Assembly (NCBI RefSeq): GCF_002006355.2
Contig: NZ_CP096980.1
Span: 2,418,001-2,482,000, forward strand
Source: Clostridium felsineum DSM 794
Lineage (GTDB): Bacteria > Bacillota > Clostridia > Clostridiales > Clostridiaceae
Length of the DNA: 64,000 bases
Reading direction: 5' to 3'
Shown piece by piece: positions 1-8,765 of the stretch. The notes below the pieces were generated by a model. That model had not been told where the DNA came from, searched no databases, and was given only the letters and a program-made list of their open reading frames with translations. A program made the translations under genes and the position numbers. How positions within the stretch are numbered: the first letter of the stretch is position 1; each line of letters opens with the position of its first letter.

Positions 1-431
1 TAGATTCACGTACCATTCTAGATATGTCTGGTGCAGAAAAACTTCTAGGAAAAGGCGATATGCTTTTTAATCCAGTTGGAGAATCTAAACCAATTAGAAT
101 ACAAGGCGCATTTATAGATGATGAAGAAGTTGAACGAATTGTAAATTTTATAAAAGTTGAAAATACTGAAACTCAGTATAAGGAAGAAATAATAGAGCAA
201 ATTAATAGCAATGTGTCCAAATCAGAAGGTGATGAGGATGAACTCTTAGATGAGGCTGTAAAAATAATTGTTGAAGCAAAGCAAGCATCAACATCACTTA
301 TACAGAGAAAACTTAGAATTGGTTATAATAGAGCTGCAAGGATAATGGAGCAGTTAGAAGAGAAAGGATATATATCCAAAAGAGATGGAAGTAAACCTAG
401 AAATATTTTAATAACAAAGGATGAATTATAA
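1..431 (+). CDS. DNA translocase SpoIIIE/FtsK, C-terminal end (partial)
   Basis: The reading frame is open from base 3 at the window edge, so the start lies upstream. The visible part begins [20 protein letters not shown], the end of the FtsK/SpoIIIE RecA-like motor domain. An acidic linker follows, then a winged-helix gamma domain (roughly the last 65 residues, with a helix-turn-helix reading [20 protein letters not shown]). In this family the motor pumps chromosomal DNA through the division or sporulation septum, and the gamma domain reads the oriented SRS/KOPS octamers. Whether this copy is the sporulation-specific SpoIIIE or a vegetative FtsK cannot be decided from the tail. It ends 93 bases before rimO. 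Confidence 0.9.
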   Translation, partial: DSRTILDMSGAEKLLGKGDMLFNPVGESKPIRIQGAFIDDEEVERIVNFIKVENTETQYKEEIIEQINSNVSKSEGDEDELLDEAVKIIVEAKQASTSLIQRKLRIGYNRAARIMEQLEEKGYISKRDGSKPRNILITKDEL

Positions 432-524
432 AATTTACATTAAATAATGTGAAAATCCTTGTTAAATTCTCTTTAAAGTAATAAAATATAATTTGTATTT
501 AACGTGTCACTAGGAGGAGAAACT

Positions 525-1862
525 TTGAATAAATTAAAATTTGGCTTAGTAAGTTTAGGTTGTGATAAAAATAGGGTTGACAGCGAAATTATACTTGGAT
601 CTATAAATAGAGCTTATGAAATTGTAAATGATCCTAGAGAAGCAGATATAATTCTTGTAAATACTTGTGGTTTTATAGAATCTGCAAAGCAAGAATCTAT
701 AAATACAATACTTGAAATGAATAAATATAAAGAAAAATATAATTGTAAAATGTTAATTGCAACAGGGTGTTTAACTCAGAGATACGGAAAAGAATTAAAA
801 GAGTTAGTACCTGAAATTGATGTCATACTTGGAGTAAATGATTATAAAAATTTAGATGATGCTATAGATGACTTTTTTAATTTAGGTAAAAAGGATGTTT
901 ACTTAAATTATAGTGATAGTTCTATTAACGAAGGAAAAAGAATGAAAACTACTGGCGAGTTTTCATCATATATAAGGATTGCTGAAGGCTGTAATAATTC
1001 TTGTTCATATTGTATAATACCCAAAATACGAGGAAAATATAGAAGTAGGGAATTTGAAAAAATAATTGAAGAAGCAAAAGAATTATCTCAAAATGGAACA
1101 AAAGAATTAATACTTATTGCTCAAGATACTACAAGATATGGTATAGATTTATATGGAAAAAAAAGATTGCATGAATTATTAAATTCACTATCATTAATAG
1201 ACGGCATTGAATGGATAAGAATAATGTATTGTTATCCTGAAGAAATAACAGATGAACTTATAGAAGAAATATCACGCAACCCTAAAGTATGTAATTATAT
1301 AGATATGCCTATTCAGCATATAAGTGATAATATTTTAAAAAATATGTTTAGAAAGACAAGAAAGAAAGAAATATTACATAAAATTGAAGAAATAAGAGAG
1401 AAAATGCCTGATATATCTATAAGAACATCACTTATAGTAGGTTTTCCTGGTGAAACAGAAGAAAATTTTTATGAACTAAAAGACTTTGTGAAAACGGCAC
1501 ATATTAATAATTTGGGTGTTTTTAAATATTCAAGGGAAGAGGATACAAAAGCAGCATTAATGCCAATGCAAATAGATGAAGTAGTTAAGGAAAAAAGAGA
1601 AGACGAAATAATGATTATTCAACAGCAAGTATCTAAAGAATTGAATACTAAAAAGGTTGGTAAAACTTACAAAGTATTAGTTGAAGGTTTTAATGGTGAT
1701 TATTGGTATGGCAGAAATTTTGAGATGGCTCCTGATATAGATGGAAAAGTTTTCTTTAAGTCTCAATCAGACGTTAAAGTTGGAAGCTTTGTTAATATAA
1801 AAATCACAGAAAACCTAGAATATGATTTAATAGGGGTTGTGTATAATGAATTTAGCAAATAA
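525..1862 (+). CDS. rimO: Ribosomal protein S12 methylthiotransferase RimO
   Basis: Radical SAM methylthiotransferase that adds a methylthio group to the conserved aspartate of ribosomal protein S12. Domains: N-terminal UPF0004 domain ([12 protein letters not shown]), the radical SAM cluster motif CNNSCSYC followed by [11 protein letters not shown], and a C-terminal TRAM domain. IPKIRG and the absence of MiaB features favour RimO; miaB itself is elsewhere in the window. I place the start at TTG 525 because AGGAGGAG lies at 512-519 with about 5-6 bases spacing; a GTG at 504 is in frame but precedes that site. The product is 445 aa, normal for the family. The 3' end overlaps pgsA by 17 bases, so the two are probably translationally coupled. 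Confidence 0.95.
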   Translation: MNKLKFGLVSLGCDKNRVDSEIILGSINRAYEIVNDPREADIILVNTCGFIESAKQESINTILEMNKYKEKYNCKMLIATGCLTQRYGKELKELVPEIDVILGVNDYKNLDDAIDDFFNLGKKDVYLNYSDSSINEGKRMKTTGEFSSYIRIAEGCNNSCSYCIIPKIRGKYRSREFEKIIEEAKELSQNGTKELILIAQDTTRYGIDLYGKKRLHELLNSLSLIDGIEWIRIMYCYPEEITDELIEEISRNPKVCNYIDMPIQHISDNILKNMFRKTRKKEILHKIEEIREKMPDISIRTSLIVGFPGETEENFYELKDFVKTAHINNLGVFKYSREEDTKAALMPMQIDEVVKEKREDEIMIIQQQVSKELNTKKVGKTYKVLVEGFNGDYWYGRNFEMAPDIDGKVFFKSQSDVKVGSFVNIKITENLEYDLIGVVYNEFSK

Positions 1863-2457
1863 ATTAACTTTATTGAGGATTTTTTTAGTTCCTGTGTTTT
1901 TAATATTTATTGTGGTACGTCAAATACCATATGGAAGAAGCATAGCTACAGCTATTTTTATAATTGCTGCAATAACAGATAAATTAGATGGATATATCGC
2001 AAGAAGTAGAAATCAAATAACTAAGTTTGGTAAAATAATGGACCCCCTTGCAGATAAACTACTAGTATCATCAGCGCTTATAGCATTAGTTGAGTTTCAT
2101 GTAATACCTGCATGGATAGCTATTGTAATAATAGCTAGGGAATTTGCAGTAACAGGACTTAGAAGTGTGGCTGCAGGTGAAGGTATTGTTATTGCTGCTA
2201 GCTGGTGGGGAAAAATTAAAACCTTTATCCAAATAATAACGATAATATTTGCACTTCTATTTATAAATTTAAAAAAGAATTATGATTTTAGAAAATTTAT
2301 AGATCAGTTTAGTTTTCTTAGTGTACATTCTTCTCAAATAGAAAAATTTTTGAAATATGGAATGGATATAACGTTAGCTATAGCCTTTATTGTAACTATT
2401 ATTTCTGGAATAGATTACTTTTATAAGAATAGACATGTATTTATAAATGATAAATGA
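1846..2457 (+). CDS. pgsA: CDP-diacylglycerol--glycerol-3-phosphate 3-phosphatidyltransferase
   Basis: Membrane enzyme that makes phosphatidylglycerophosphate, the committed step to phosphatidylglycerol and cardiolipin. The CDP-alcohol phosphotransferase signature is complete: [12 protein letters not shown] then [10 protein letters not shown], giving the D-x2-D-G-x2-A-R and G-x3-D-x3-D metal-binding residues. Several hydrophobic segments fit a multi-pass membrane protein of 203 aa. Start chosen at ATG 1846 with AGGGG upstream at 1832-1836; an in-frame TTG at 1837 lacks a ribosome site. It overlaps the end of rimO. The cinA gene often found between pgsA and recA in Firmicutes is absent here. 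Confidence 0.95.
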   Translation: MNLANKLTLLRIFLVPVFLIFIVVRQIPYGRSIATAIFIIAAITDKLDGYIARSRNQITKFGKIMDPLADKLLVSSALIALVEFHVIPAWIAIVIIAREFAVTGLRSVAAGEGIVIAASWWGKIKTFIQIITIIFALLFINLKKNYDFRKFIDQFSFLSVHSSQIEKFLKYGMDITLAIAFIVTIISGIDYFYKNRHVFINDK

Positions 2458-2515
2458 TGATTTATTTTCTATAAAATGGATATAATAAAATATAGTTCCT
2501 TGCTAAAACTTTTAA

Positions 2516-2589
2516 AAGGAAACCAATTCTCAAATAGATTAAGTATATAGATTTTAATATGCTTAAGCTAATTTACTCTTGGTTTCCTT
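2516..2589 (+). other. Nested inverted repeat between pgsA and recA
   Basis: The arms AAGGAAACCAA (2516-2526) and TTGGTTTCCTT (2579-2589) form a perfect 11-bp outer stem. Inside, TTAAGTATA pairs with TATGCTTAA around 2538-2565 with one G-U wobble. No run of T follows directly, so it is not a classical intrinsic terminator. It could be an mRNA 3' end stabiliser for rimO-pgsA or a small structured RNA; function unknown. Confidence 0.5.
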
Positions 2590-2597
2590 ATATTATA

Positions 2598-2645
2598 TTG
2601 ACAAATCTATAATTTGATATATAATTATAGATAGAACAGATGTTC
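2598..2645 (+). promoter_or_regulatory. recA promoter with LexA (SOS) box
   Basis: TTGACA (2598-2603) and TATAAT (2620-2625) are separated by 16 bp. Just downstream is GAACAGATGTTC (2634-2645), a perfect match to the Gram-positive LexA core GAAC-N4-GTTC, positioned at the expected transcription start. LexA binding there would block initiation. lexA is in the same window. Confidence 0.88.
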
Positions 2646-2679
2646 GATAGAAAGGTTGGTGAACCCTTACGGGATATAT

Positions 2680-3729
2680 ATGGATAATGAAAAATTAAAA
2701 GCCATTGATGCGGCTATGAGTCAAATAGAAAAACAATTTGGAAAAGGCGCCATAATGAAACTTGGTGAACAAGATATATTAAATGTAGATTCAATTTCAA
2801 CTGGATGTTTGTCTTTAGATATAGCACTTGGAATAGGTGGAGTACCTCGTGGAAGAGTTGTTGAAATTTATGGACCAGAATCTTCTGGTAAAACAACAGT
2901 TGCACTTCATATATTAGCTGAAGCACAAAAAAAAGGTGGAGCTGCTGCGTTTATAGATGCTGAGCATGCTTTAGATCCACAATATGCAAAAGCACTAGGT
3001 GTTGATATAGATAATTTAGTTATATCTCAACCAGATACAGGTGAACAGGCACTTGAAATTGCTGAAGCACTTGTTAGATCAGGTGCAATTGATGTTATTG
3101 TAGTAGACTCTGTTGCAGCACTTGTTCCTAAAGCTGAAATTGAGGGAGAAATGGGAGATTCTCATGTAGGTCTTCAAGCACGACTTATGTCTCAAGCACT
3201 TAGAAAACTTACTGGTTCTATAAATAAATCAAAATGTATTGCGATTTTTATAAACCAACTTAGAGAGAAAGTTGGAATAATGTTTGGAAATCCTGAAACT
3301 ACTCCAGGTGGAAGAGCTCTTAAATTCTATGCATCTGTAAGAATGGATATAAGAAAAATTGATACTATAAAACAAGGCGAAGAGATGATTGGAAATAGAG
3401 TTAGAGTAAAAGTTGTTAAAAATAAAGTTTCTCCTCCGTTTAAACAAGCTGAATTCGACATTATGTACAATGAAGGTATATCTCGTGAGGGAAATGTAGT
3501 TGATGTAGGAGTTAAAGAAAATATTGTTCAAAAAAGTGGAGCTTGGTTCTCTTATGGAGATATAAGACTTGGTCAGGGAAGAGAAAATGCTAAGTTATTT
3601 TTTAAAGAAAATCCTGAGATTAGAACTGAAGTTGAAAATAAAATAAGAGCAAAATATGAGTTACCTATTCAAGAAGTAAAAAAAGAAAATTCAAAGGCTG
3701 AAAAGGCTATTGAAAAGAATAAAAAATAG
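2680..3729 (+). CDS. recA: Recombinase RecA
   Basis: DNA strand-exchange protein and co-protease for LexA self-cleavage. It has the Walker A motif GPESSGKT at residues 65-72, the Walker B region ([10 protein letters not shown]), and the RecA signature near [13 protein letters not shown]. At 349 aa it is standard length, ending in a Lys/Glu-rich tail. Start: ATG 2680 gives the usual clostridial [11 protein letters not shown]-terminus. In-frame TTG 2656 and GTG 2659 lie close to AAAGG and cannot be fully excluded. Single-gene transcription unit: LexA-regulated promoter upstream, strong terminator downstream. Confidence 0.98.
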   Translation: MDNEKLKAIDAAMSQIEKQFGKGAIMKLGEQDILNVDSISTGCLSLDIALGIGGVPRGRVVEIYGPESSGKTTVALHILAEAQKKGGAAAFIDAEHALDPQYAKALGVDIDNLVISQPDTGEQALEIAEALVRSGAIDVIVVDSVAALVPKAEIEGEMGDSHVGLQARLMSQALRKLTGSINKSKCIAIFINQLREKVGIMFGNPETTPGGRALKFYASVRMDIRKIDTIKQGEEMIGNRVRVKVVKNKVSPPFKQAEFDIMYNEGISREGNVVDVGVKENIVQKSGAWFSYGDIRLGQGRENAKLFFKENPEIRTEVENKIRAKYELPIQEVKKENSKAEKAIEKNKK

Positions 3730-3730
3730 A

Positions 3731-3762
3731 AAAAGGTTGTAGTTTTGCTACAACCTTTTTTT
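3731..3762 (+). terminator. recA intrinsic terminator
   Basis: AAAAGGTTGTAG and GCTACAACC form a hairpin with a TTTT loop, followed by a run of seven T. Confidence 0.92.
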
Positions 3763-3808
3763 GAAAATTTCTGTATTTTTTTAACAAACTCTTTAATAAT
3801 ACTATATC

Positions 3809-3837
3809 TTGACATAAGCAATAAATTAATATACAAT
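3809..3837 (+). promoter_or_regulatory. Predicted SigA promoter of rny
   Basis: TTGACA (3809-3814), 17-bp spacer, TACAAT (3832-3837). It lies about 125 bases before the rny start, after the recA terminator, so rny has its own transcript with a long leader. Confidence 0.7.
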
Positions 3838-3963
3838 TATCTCATATACAAATACTGGTTTAGCATATTCAAATGATTGCCAATTGAATAATATGACACC
3901 TTTTCATAGCTTCATTAATTTTACTTTATAATTCAGCAATATAAGCAAAGGGGTGTTTAGGCA

Positions 3964-5505
3964 ATGGATATTAATAAATTAATAATTACTATGGTTTGTT
4001 TAGTTATTATAATAACTATAGTTGAAATGTATATCAGAAGAAAATACGCTTGGGCTAAAATTTCTAAAGCCGAAGAAGATGCAAAGAAAATAAAAGAAGA
4101 TGCAAAGAAAGAAGCCGATACACTGAAAAAAGAGGCTACTTTGGAGGCAAAGGAAGAAGCTCATAGAATGCGCTCAGACCTAGATAAAGAAACTAGGGAG
4201 AGAAGGAATGAAATTCAAAGACTAGAAAGAAGGAATCTTCAAAGAGAAGAAACCTTAGACAAAAAAAATGATTTACTTGAAAAGAGAGAAAACGCTCTCA
4301 ATGAGCGTGAGGTCTCAATACAAGAAAAACAAAACACTATAGAACAGCTTTATAAAGAAGAAAGAGAAAAGCTAGAAAAACTTTCCGGTTTGACTTCTGA
4401 AGAGGCAAAAGATTTACTTTTAGAAGAAGTTAATAGAGAAATTAAGCATGAAAAATCTATAATGATCAAAGAAGTAGAACAAAAAGCTAAAGAAGAAGCA
4501 GACAAAAAAGCAAGGGAAATTATTACGTATGCTATTCAGAGATGTGCAGCTGATCACGTTGCTGAATCAACAGTTTACGTTGTATCTCTTCCTAATGATG
4601 AAATGAAGGGTAGAATAATAGGTAGAGAGGGTAGAAATATACGTGCAATTGAAACTCTTACTGGTGTAGATTTGATTATTGATGATACTCCTGAAGCTGT
4701 TATTTTATCAGGATTTGATCCTGTAAGAAGAGAAGTTGCAAAAATTGCTCTTGAAAAGCTGATACTTGATGGTAGAATTCATCCTGCTAGAATTGAAGAA
4801 ATGGTTGAAAAAGCAAAAAAAGAGGTTGAAAACAATATTAAAGAAGAAGGCGAACAGGCTACTTTCGAGACAGGTGTTCACGGTTTACATAGTGAGTTAA
4901 CTAGACTTCTTGGAAGATTGAAGTACAGAACTAGCTATGGTCAGAATGTTCTAAAACATTCCATAGAGGTATCTTATCTTGCCGGTTTTATGGCTGCAGA
5001 ACTTGGTATTGATCCTACTTTTGCTAAAAGAGCTGGTCTCCTTCATGATATTGGTAAAGCAGTAGACCATGAAGTTGAAGGTCCTCATGCGTTAATAGGT
5101 GCAGAGGTTGCTAAAAAGTACCATGAGTTACCTTTAATTGTAAATGCTATAGGAGCACATCATGGTGATGTTGAACCACAATCATTAGAGGCTATTTTAG
5201 TTCAGGCAGCAGATGCTATATCAGCAGCTAGACCAGGAGCAAGACGTGAAACTTTGGAAGCATATATTAAGAGATTAGAAAAATTAGAAGAAATAGCTAA
5301 TTCTTATGAAGGTGTAGAGAAGTCATATGCCATTCAGGCTGGAAGAGAAATCAGAATTATGGTTAAACCAGAAACAGTTGACGATGCGGGTTCAATTGAA
5401 ATGGCTAGAGGTATTGTTAAAAAAATTGAAGAACAATTAGAATATCCTGGTCAAATTAAAGTTAATGTAATTAGAGAAACTCGCGCAGTTGAATATGCAA
5501 AATAA
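3964..5505 (+). CDS. rny: Ribonuclease Y
   Basis: Membrane-anchored endoribonuclease that starts decay of many mRNAs in Firmicutes. One N-terminal transmembrane helix (about residues 4-22) is followed by a long charged coiled coil (about 30-190), a KH RNA-binding domain ([13 protein letters not shown]) and an HD domain with the metal motif [12 protein letters not shown]. The 513-aa length and domain order are canonical. ATG 3964 has AAAGGGGTG at 3947-3955. It lies between recA and spoVS, the common clostridial order. Confidence 0.97.
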   Translation: MDINKLIITMVCLVIIITIVEMYIRRKYAWAKISKAEEDAKKIKEDAKKEADTLKKEATLEAKEEAHRMRSDLDKETRERRNEIQRLERRNLQREETLDKKNDLLEKRENALNEREVSIQEKQNTIEQLYKEEREKLEKLSGLTSEEAKDLLLEEVNREIKHEKSIMIKEVEQKAKEEADKKAREIITYAIQRCAADHVAESTVYVVSLPNDEMKGRIIGREGRNIRAIETLTGVDLIIDDTPEAVILSGFDPVRREVAKIALEKLILDGRIHPARIEEMVEKAKKEVENNIKEEGEQATFETGVHGLHSELTRLLGRLKYRTSYGQNVLKHSIEVSYLAGFMAAELGIDPTFAKRAGLLHDIGKAVDHEVEGPHALIGAEVAKKYHELPLIVNAIGAHHGDVEPQSLEAILVQAADAISAARPGARRETLEAYIKRLEKLEEIANSYEGVEKSYAIQAGREIRIMVKPETVDDAGSIEMARGIVKKIEEQLEYPGQIKVNVIRETRAVEYAK

Positions 5506-5530
5506 AACCAAAAAACTAAAATGAAACAAA

Positions 5531-5565
5531 AAATCCTTTCAATTTTACATTGAAAGGATTTTTTT
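5531..5565 (+). terminator. rny intrinsic terminator
   Basis: AAATCCTTTCAAT and ATTGAAAGGATTT form a 13-bp stem with a short loop, followed by T residues. Confidence 0.9.
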
Positions 5566-5595
5566 AAAACTTTTTTTATTTTTTCCATTTTTTTA

Positions 5596-5624
5596 AGAGG
5601 AATTTTTTATTATATGTAGAATTA
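5596..5624 (+). promoter_or_regulatory. SigH-type promoter of spoVS
   Basis: AGAGGAATT (5596-5604), 11-bp spacer, then GTAGAATTA (5616-5624). This matches the Bacillus SigH consensus RNAGGAWWW-N11/12-RNNGAATWW at every defined position, 75 bases before the spoVS start. SigH control of spoVS is known in Bacillus subtilis. Confidence 0.75.
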
Positions 5625-5699
5625 TATACCTATAGAAATAAAAAATATATAAAAATATGAAAATTATACTATTTAATTTACTAATTTAGGAGGGTTATT

Positions 5700-5960
5700 A
5701 TGGAAGTATTAAAAGTTTCAGCAAAATCAAATCCAAATTCTGTAGCAGGAGCTTTAGCAGGGGTATTAAGAGAAAGAGGTGCTGCTGAAATTCAAGCTAT
5801 AGGAGCAGGAGCAATTAATCAAGCAATTAAAGCAATAGCAATCGCAAGGGGATTTGTTGCACCAAGTGGCATAGATCTTGTATGCATTCCAGCTTTTACT
5901 GATATTGACATAGACGGGGAGGAAAGAACAGCGATTAAACTTATAGTTCAACCTAGATAA
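5700..5960 (+). CDS. spoVS: Stage V sporulation protein S
   Basis: Small 86-aa Alba-fold-like protein required for normal progression of sporulation in Bacillus. The sequence (MEVLKVSAKSNPNSVAGALAG at the N-terminus and ERTAIKLIVQPR at the end) is close to invariant in the family and full length. AGGAGGG lies 7 bases upstream of ATG 5700. It is preceded by a SigH-type promoter and followed by its own terminator, so it is probably a monocistron expressed at sporulation onset. Confidence 0.97.
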   Translation: MEVLKVSAKSNPNSVAGALAGVLRERGAAEIQAIGAGAINQAIKAIAIARGFVAPSGIDLVCIPAFTDIDIDGEERTAIKLIVQPR

Positions 5961-5975
5961 TAATTATGTTTTGTT

Positions 5976-6006
5976 AAGAGACTTTTGAATTTCATAAAGT
6001 CTCTTT
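5976..6006 (+). terminator. spoVS intrinsic terminator
   Basis: AAGAGACTTT and AAAGTCTCTT form a 10-bp stem, followed by a short T-rich stretch. Confidence 0.8.
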
Positions 6007-6063
6007 TATTTATTATAAAAATGTGTTAAATTATTCTTTGAAGATAATTTTTGGAGGAATATT

Positions 6064-6936
6064 ATGAAAAAAATTGACGTAAAAGCTATGATTGCACTTA
6101 TGAGACCAAAACAGTGGACAAAAAATGTTTTTGTTTTTGCAGCAATTATATTTTCTAGAAGATTTACAGATACAAATTTGCTTTTAAACAATATTATAAT
6201 GTTTTTATTATTTTGTTTTGCATCTTCTAGTGTATACATTTTTAATGATATAATAGATGCAGATAAAGATAGAAAACATCCTGACAAAAAAAATAGACCA
6301 ATAGCTAGTGGAAAAGTCTCAAAAATTCAAGGAATAATTTTAGATTTAATAATTCTTGTATCACTTTCAATAATTACATATAAAATTGATATGAAAATAC
6401 TTATTGTAATATTAGCATATGTAATAATGAATCTTTTTTACTCATTTAAATTAAAAAATGTAGTTATAATAGATGTTATGATAATAACTGCAGGATTTTT
6501 GTTGAGAGTTGAAAGTGGAAGTATTATATCAAAAGTAGAATTATCTCCATGGCTTCTTTTATGCACTATGCTGCTCTCTCTTTTTCTTGCTTTAAATAAA
6601 AGAAAAGGTGAAATTGTAGCATTAAAAGAAAAAAGTACTGTAACTAGAAAAATACTAAAAGAGTATTCTGTGGATTTAATTGACAAAATGCTTACTATAG
6701 TTACACCATCAATATTAATTGCTTATTGCCTGTACACATTTAGTTCAGTACAAGGTAGAAATATGATGGTTACAATTCCTTTTGTACTATATGGAATATT
6801 TAGATATCAATATCTTATGGAGAAAGAAAATGCGGGAGCTAAACCAGAAGATGTTTTTACTAAAGATAAACCTTTTTTAATAAACATCATATGCTGGTGT
6901 GTTGCCACCATAATTGTAGTATATTTCAAAATGTAG
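6064..6936 (+). CDS. UbiA-family prenyltransferase, decaprenylphosphoryl-phosphoribose-synthase-like
   Basis: Polytopic membrane protein of 290 aa. Two UbiA aspartate motifs are visible: NDIIDADKDRKHPDKKNRPI at about residues 60-80, and the region around DVMIITAGFLLRVESG. The spacing NDxxDxxxDxxHPxKKxRPIASG resembles the DPPR synthase subgroup (mycobacterial Rv3806c type), which transfers phosphoribose to polyprenyl phosphate, more than quinone or heme prenyltransferases. Substrate is therefore inferred. A GGAGGAA site precedes ATG 6064. No polysaccharide genes flank it, so its pathway is unclear. Confidence 0.8.
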   Translation: MKKIDVKAMIALMRPKQWTKNVFVFAAIIFSRRFTDTNLLLNNIIMFLLFCFASSSVYIFNDIIDADKDRKHPDKKNRPIASGKVSKIQGIILDLIILVSLSIITYKIDMKILIVILAYVIMNLFYSFKLKNVVIIDVMIITAGFLLRVESGSIISKVELSPWLLLCTMLLSLFLALNKRKGEIVALKEKSTVTRKILKEYSVDLIDKMLTIVTPSILIAYCLYTFSSVQGRNMMVTIPFVLYGIFRYQYLMEKENAGAKPEDVFTKDKPFLINIICWCVATIIVVYFKM

Positions 6937-7020
6937 CTTATAATTTAAAATAATAAACAATACAGATTTTCTATAACTAATACTTAACTAGAAAACCTAT
7001 AGATTTGGAGGAAATAAAAA

Positions 7021-8217
7021 ATGAATTTTTCTAAAAAGGCCGAGCAAATAGCTGCTTCAATAACTTTAGAGATAACTGCCAAAGCATCAGAAATGAAAGC
7101 AAATGGATTAGACGTAATAGGCTTTGGAGCAGGAGAACCAGATTTTAACACCCCAAAAAATATAAGAGATGCTGCTATATCTGCTATAGAAAATGGGTAT
7201 ACTAAATATACACCTGTTTCAGGAATTAAAGAACTTAAAATAGCTATATGTGACAAATTTAAAAGAGATAACAACTTAAGCTACTCTATACAAAATGTTA
7301 TAGTATCAACTGGAGCTAAACAATGTTTGTCTGATATATTCTCAGCCTTATTAAATCCTGGCGATGAGGTTATAATGAGTTCTCCTTATTGGGTAACTTA
7401 TCCTGAGCTTGTAAAACTAAATGATGGTGTTTCTGTTATTATAGACACCACAGAAGAAAATCATTTTAAATTTTCAGTTGAGGATTTAAAAAATGCATAT
7501 ACAGATAAGACTAAAGCTATACTCTTAAATAGTCCTTCAAATCCAACTGGAGCAGTTTATACAGAAGATGAACTTAGAGCTATAGCTGAATTTGCAAAAG
7601 AAAAAGATTTATTCATAGTTTCGGATGAAATATACGAAAAGTTAATATATGATGGAGAAAAGCACGTAAGCATAGCTAGTTTAAGCGAGGATGCGTTTAA
7701 TAGAACAGTTGTGATAAATGGTATGTCTAAATCCTATGCGATGACAGGTTGGAGATTAGGTTATGCTGCTTCAGGATCAACTAAATTTATAAAGTTAATG
7801 TCTAATATACAAGCGCATACTACTTCAAATGCCAATTCTATAACTCAATATGCAAGTGTAGAAGCATTGAATGGTAGTCAACATGACTTACATTCAATGG
7901 TGAAGGAATTTGAAAAAAGAAGAAACTATATGATTAAAAAAGTTAATAGCATACATGGTATACATTGCTCTACGCCAAAAGGTGCTTTTTATGTAATGAT
8001 AAACATCAGTGAATTATTTGGTAAAACTATAAATGGTGTAAAAATAACTGATTCTGTAGAGTTTTCAAAAGAACTTTTGAATCAAAGTAGAGTTGCTGTA
8101 GTTCCTGGTGCAGGTTTTGGAAATGATAAATATGTAAGATTATCCTATGCAACATCAATGGATAATATAGTTAAAGGGCTTGATAAAATAGAGGAGTTTA
8201 TAGGTAAATTAAACTAA
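7021..8217 (+). CDS. Class I pyridoxal-phosphate aminotransferase, aspartate aminotransferase type
   Basis: Fold-type I aminotransferase of 398 aa. Visible motifs: GAGEPDFNTP near the N-terminus, SPSNPTGAVY (substrate and cofactor binding), SDEIYEKLIYDG with the PLP-N1 aspartate, SKSYAMTGWRLGY containing the Schiff-base lysine (about residue 238), and the carboxylate-binding arginine in YVRLSYATS. The family usually moves the amino group between aspartate and 2-oxoglutarate; subgroup I-gamma members can also use other substrates. GGAGG lies upstream of ATG 7021. Confidence 0.9.
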   Translation: MNFSKKAEQIAASITLEITAKASEMKANGLDVIGFGAGEPDFNTPKNIRDAAISAIENGYTKYTPVSGIKELKIAICDKFKRDNNLSYSIQNVIVSTGAKQCLSDIFSALLNPGDEVIMSSPYWVTYPELVKLNDGVSVIIDTTEENHFKFSVEDLKNAYTDKTKAILLNSPSNPTGAVYTEDELRAIAEFAKEKDLFIVSDEIYEKLIYDGEKHVSIASLSEDAFNRTVVINGMSKSYAMTGWRLGYAASGSTKFIKLMSNIQAHTTSNANSITQYASVEALNGSQHDLHSMVKEFEKRRNYMIKKVNSIHGIHCSTPKGAFYVMINISELFGKTINGVKITDSVEFSKELLNQSRVAVVPGAGFGNDKYVRLSYATSMDNIVKGLDKIEEFIGKLN

Positions 8218-8260
8218 TCTTGGCCTATATATTTGTAGTTTTTAATAAATGGTATTTTTC

Positions 8261-8289
8261 TTGAACATGCTATCAATTTATGTTATACT
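8261..8289 (+). promoter_or_regulatory. Predicted promoter of ptsH
   Basis: TTGAAC (8261-8266), 17-bp spacer, TATACT (8284-8289). The predicted start falls inside the palindrome listed next. Confidence 0.7.
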
Positions 8290-8320
8290 GTAAAAAGCTT
8301 GTTACAAGCTTTTATACAGT
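8287..8320 (+). promoter_or_regulatory. Palindrome at the ptsH transcription start
   Basis: ACTGTAAAAAGCTTG (8287-8301) and CAAGCTTTTATACAGT (8305-8320) form an inverted repeat of about 15 bp with one bulge and a TTA loop. It overlaps the -10 and +1, so it could be a repressor operator. Its core would also make a hairpin at the extreme 5' end of the mRNA, which tends to protect transcripts. Which role applies is not known. Confidence 0.55.
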
Positions 8321-8345
8321 AATATTAATTTTAGAGGTGATTTGT

Positions 8346-8606
8346 ATGGTAACTAAAAGCGTTGTTGTTAAAAGTTCTACTGGTTTACATGCTAGACCAG
8401 CAACTTTACTTGTAAAGAAAGCATCAGGTTTCAAATCAGATGTAACTATGGAATTCAATGGTAAAAAAGCTAATGCTAAGAGCCTTATCGGTGTTTTATC
8501 ATTAGGAGTTTCAAAAGATAGTAACATTAAGTTAATCGTTTCCGGTGATGATGAAGCTCTAGCAGCTGAGGAAATAGTTAAATTAATCGAATCTTTAGAT
8601 GAGTAA
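8346..8606 (+). CDS. ptsH: Phosphocarrier protein HPr
   Basis: Phosphocarrier of the sugar phosphotransferase system, 86 aa. The catalytic His15 (TGLHARPAT) and the regulatory Ser46 (ANAKSLIGV) fall at the canonical positions when translation starts at ATG 8346. Ser46 shows that HPr kinase control of carbon catabolite repression is likely. AGAGGTGA upstream of 8346 supports this start; an in-frame start at 8280 would run through the promoter and palindrome. ptsI is not adjacent, as is usual in clostridia. Confidence 0.97.
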   Translation: MVTKSVVVKSSTGLHARPATLLVKKASGFKSDVTMEFNGKKANAKSLIGVLSLGVSKDSNIKLIVSGDDEALAAEEIVKLIESLDE

Positions 8607-8616
8607 AAATTAAGTA

Positions 8617-8650
8617 AAAAAACAATGAAAATTAATTTTCATTGTTTTTT
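8617..8650 (+). terminator. ptsH intrinsic terminator
   Basis: AAAAAACAATGAAAATT and AATTTTCATTGTTTTTT form a near-perfect long stem ending in a T run. Confidence 0.92.
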
Positions 8651-8765
8651 TATTTTATAATATGGTCAAAATGCAAACACGAACAAAAATCTTATATTTA
8701 TAAAAAATATATGTTATAATATAAACGAATTTAATAAACATAATATTTATGTACGGAGGTATAAT

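Noticed and set aside
504..524. GTG 504 as rimO start
   Set aside because: The AGGAGGAG ribosome site lies inside the extension; TTG 525 is correctly spaced from it.
8280..8345. N-terminal extension of HPr
   Set aside because: It would cross the -10 and the palindrome, and it would move His15 and Ser46 from their canonical positions.
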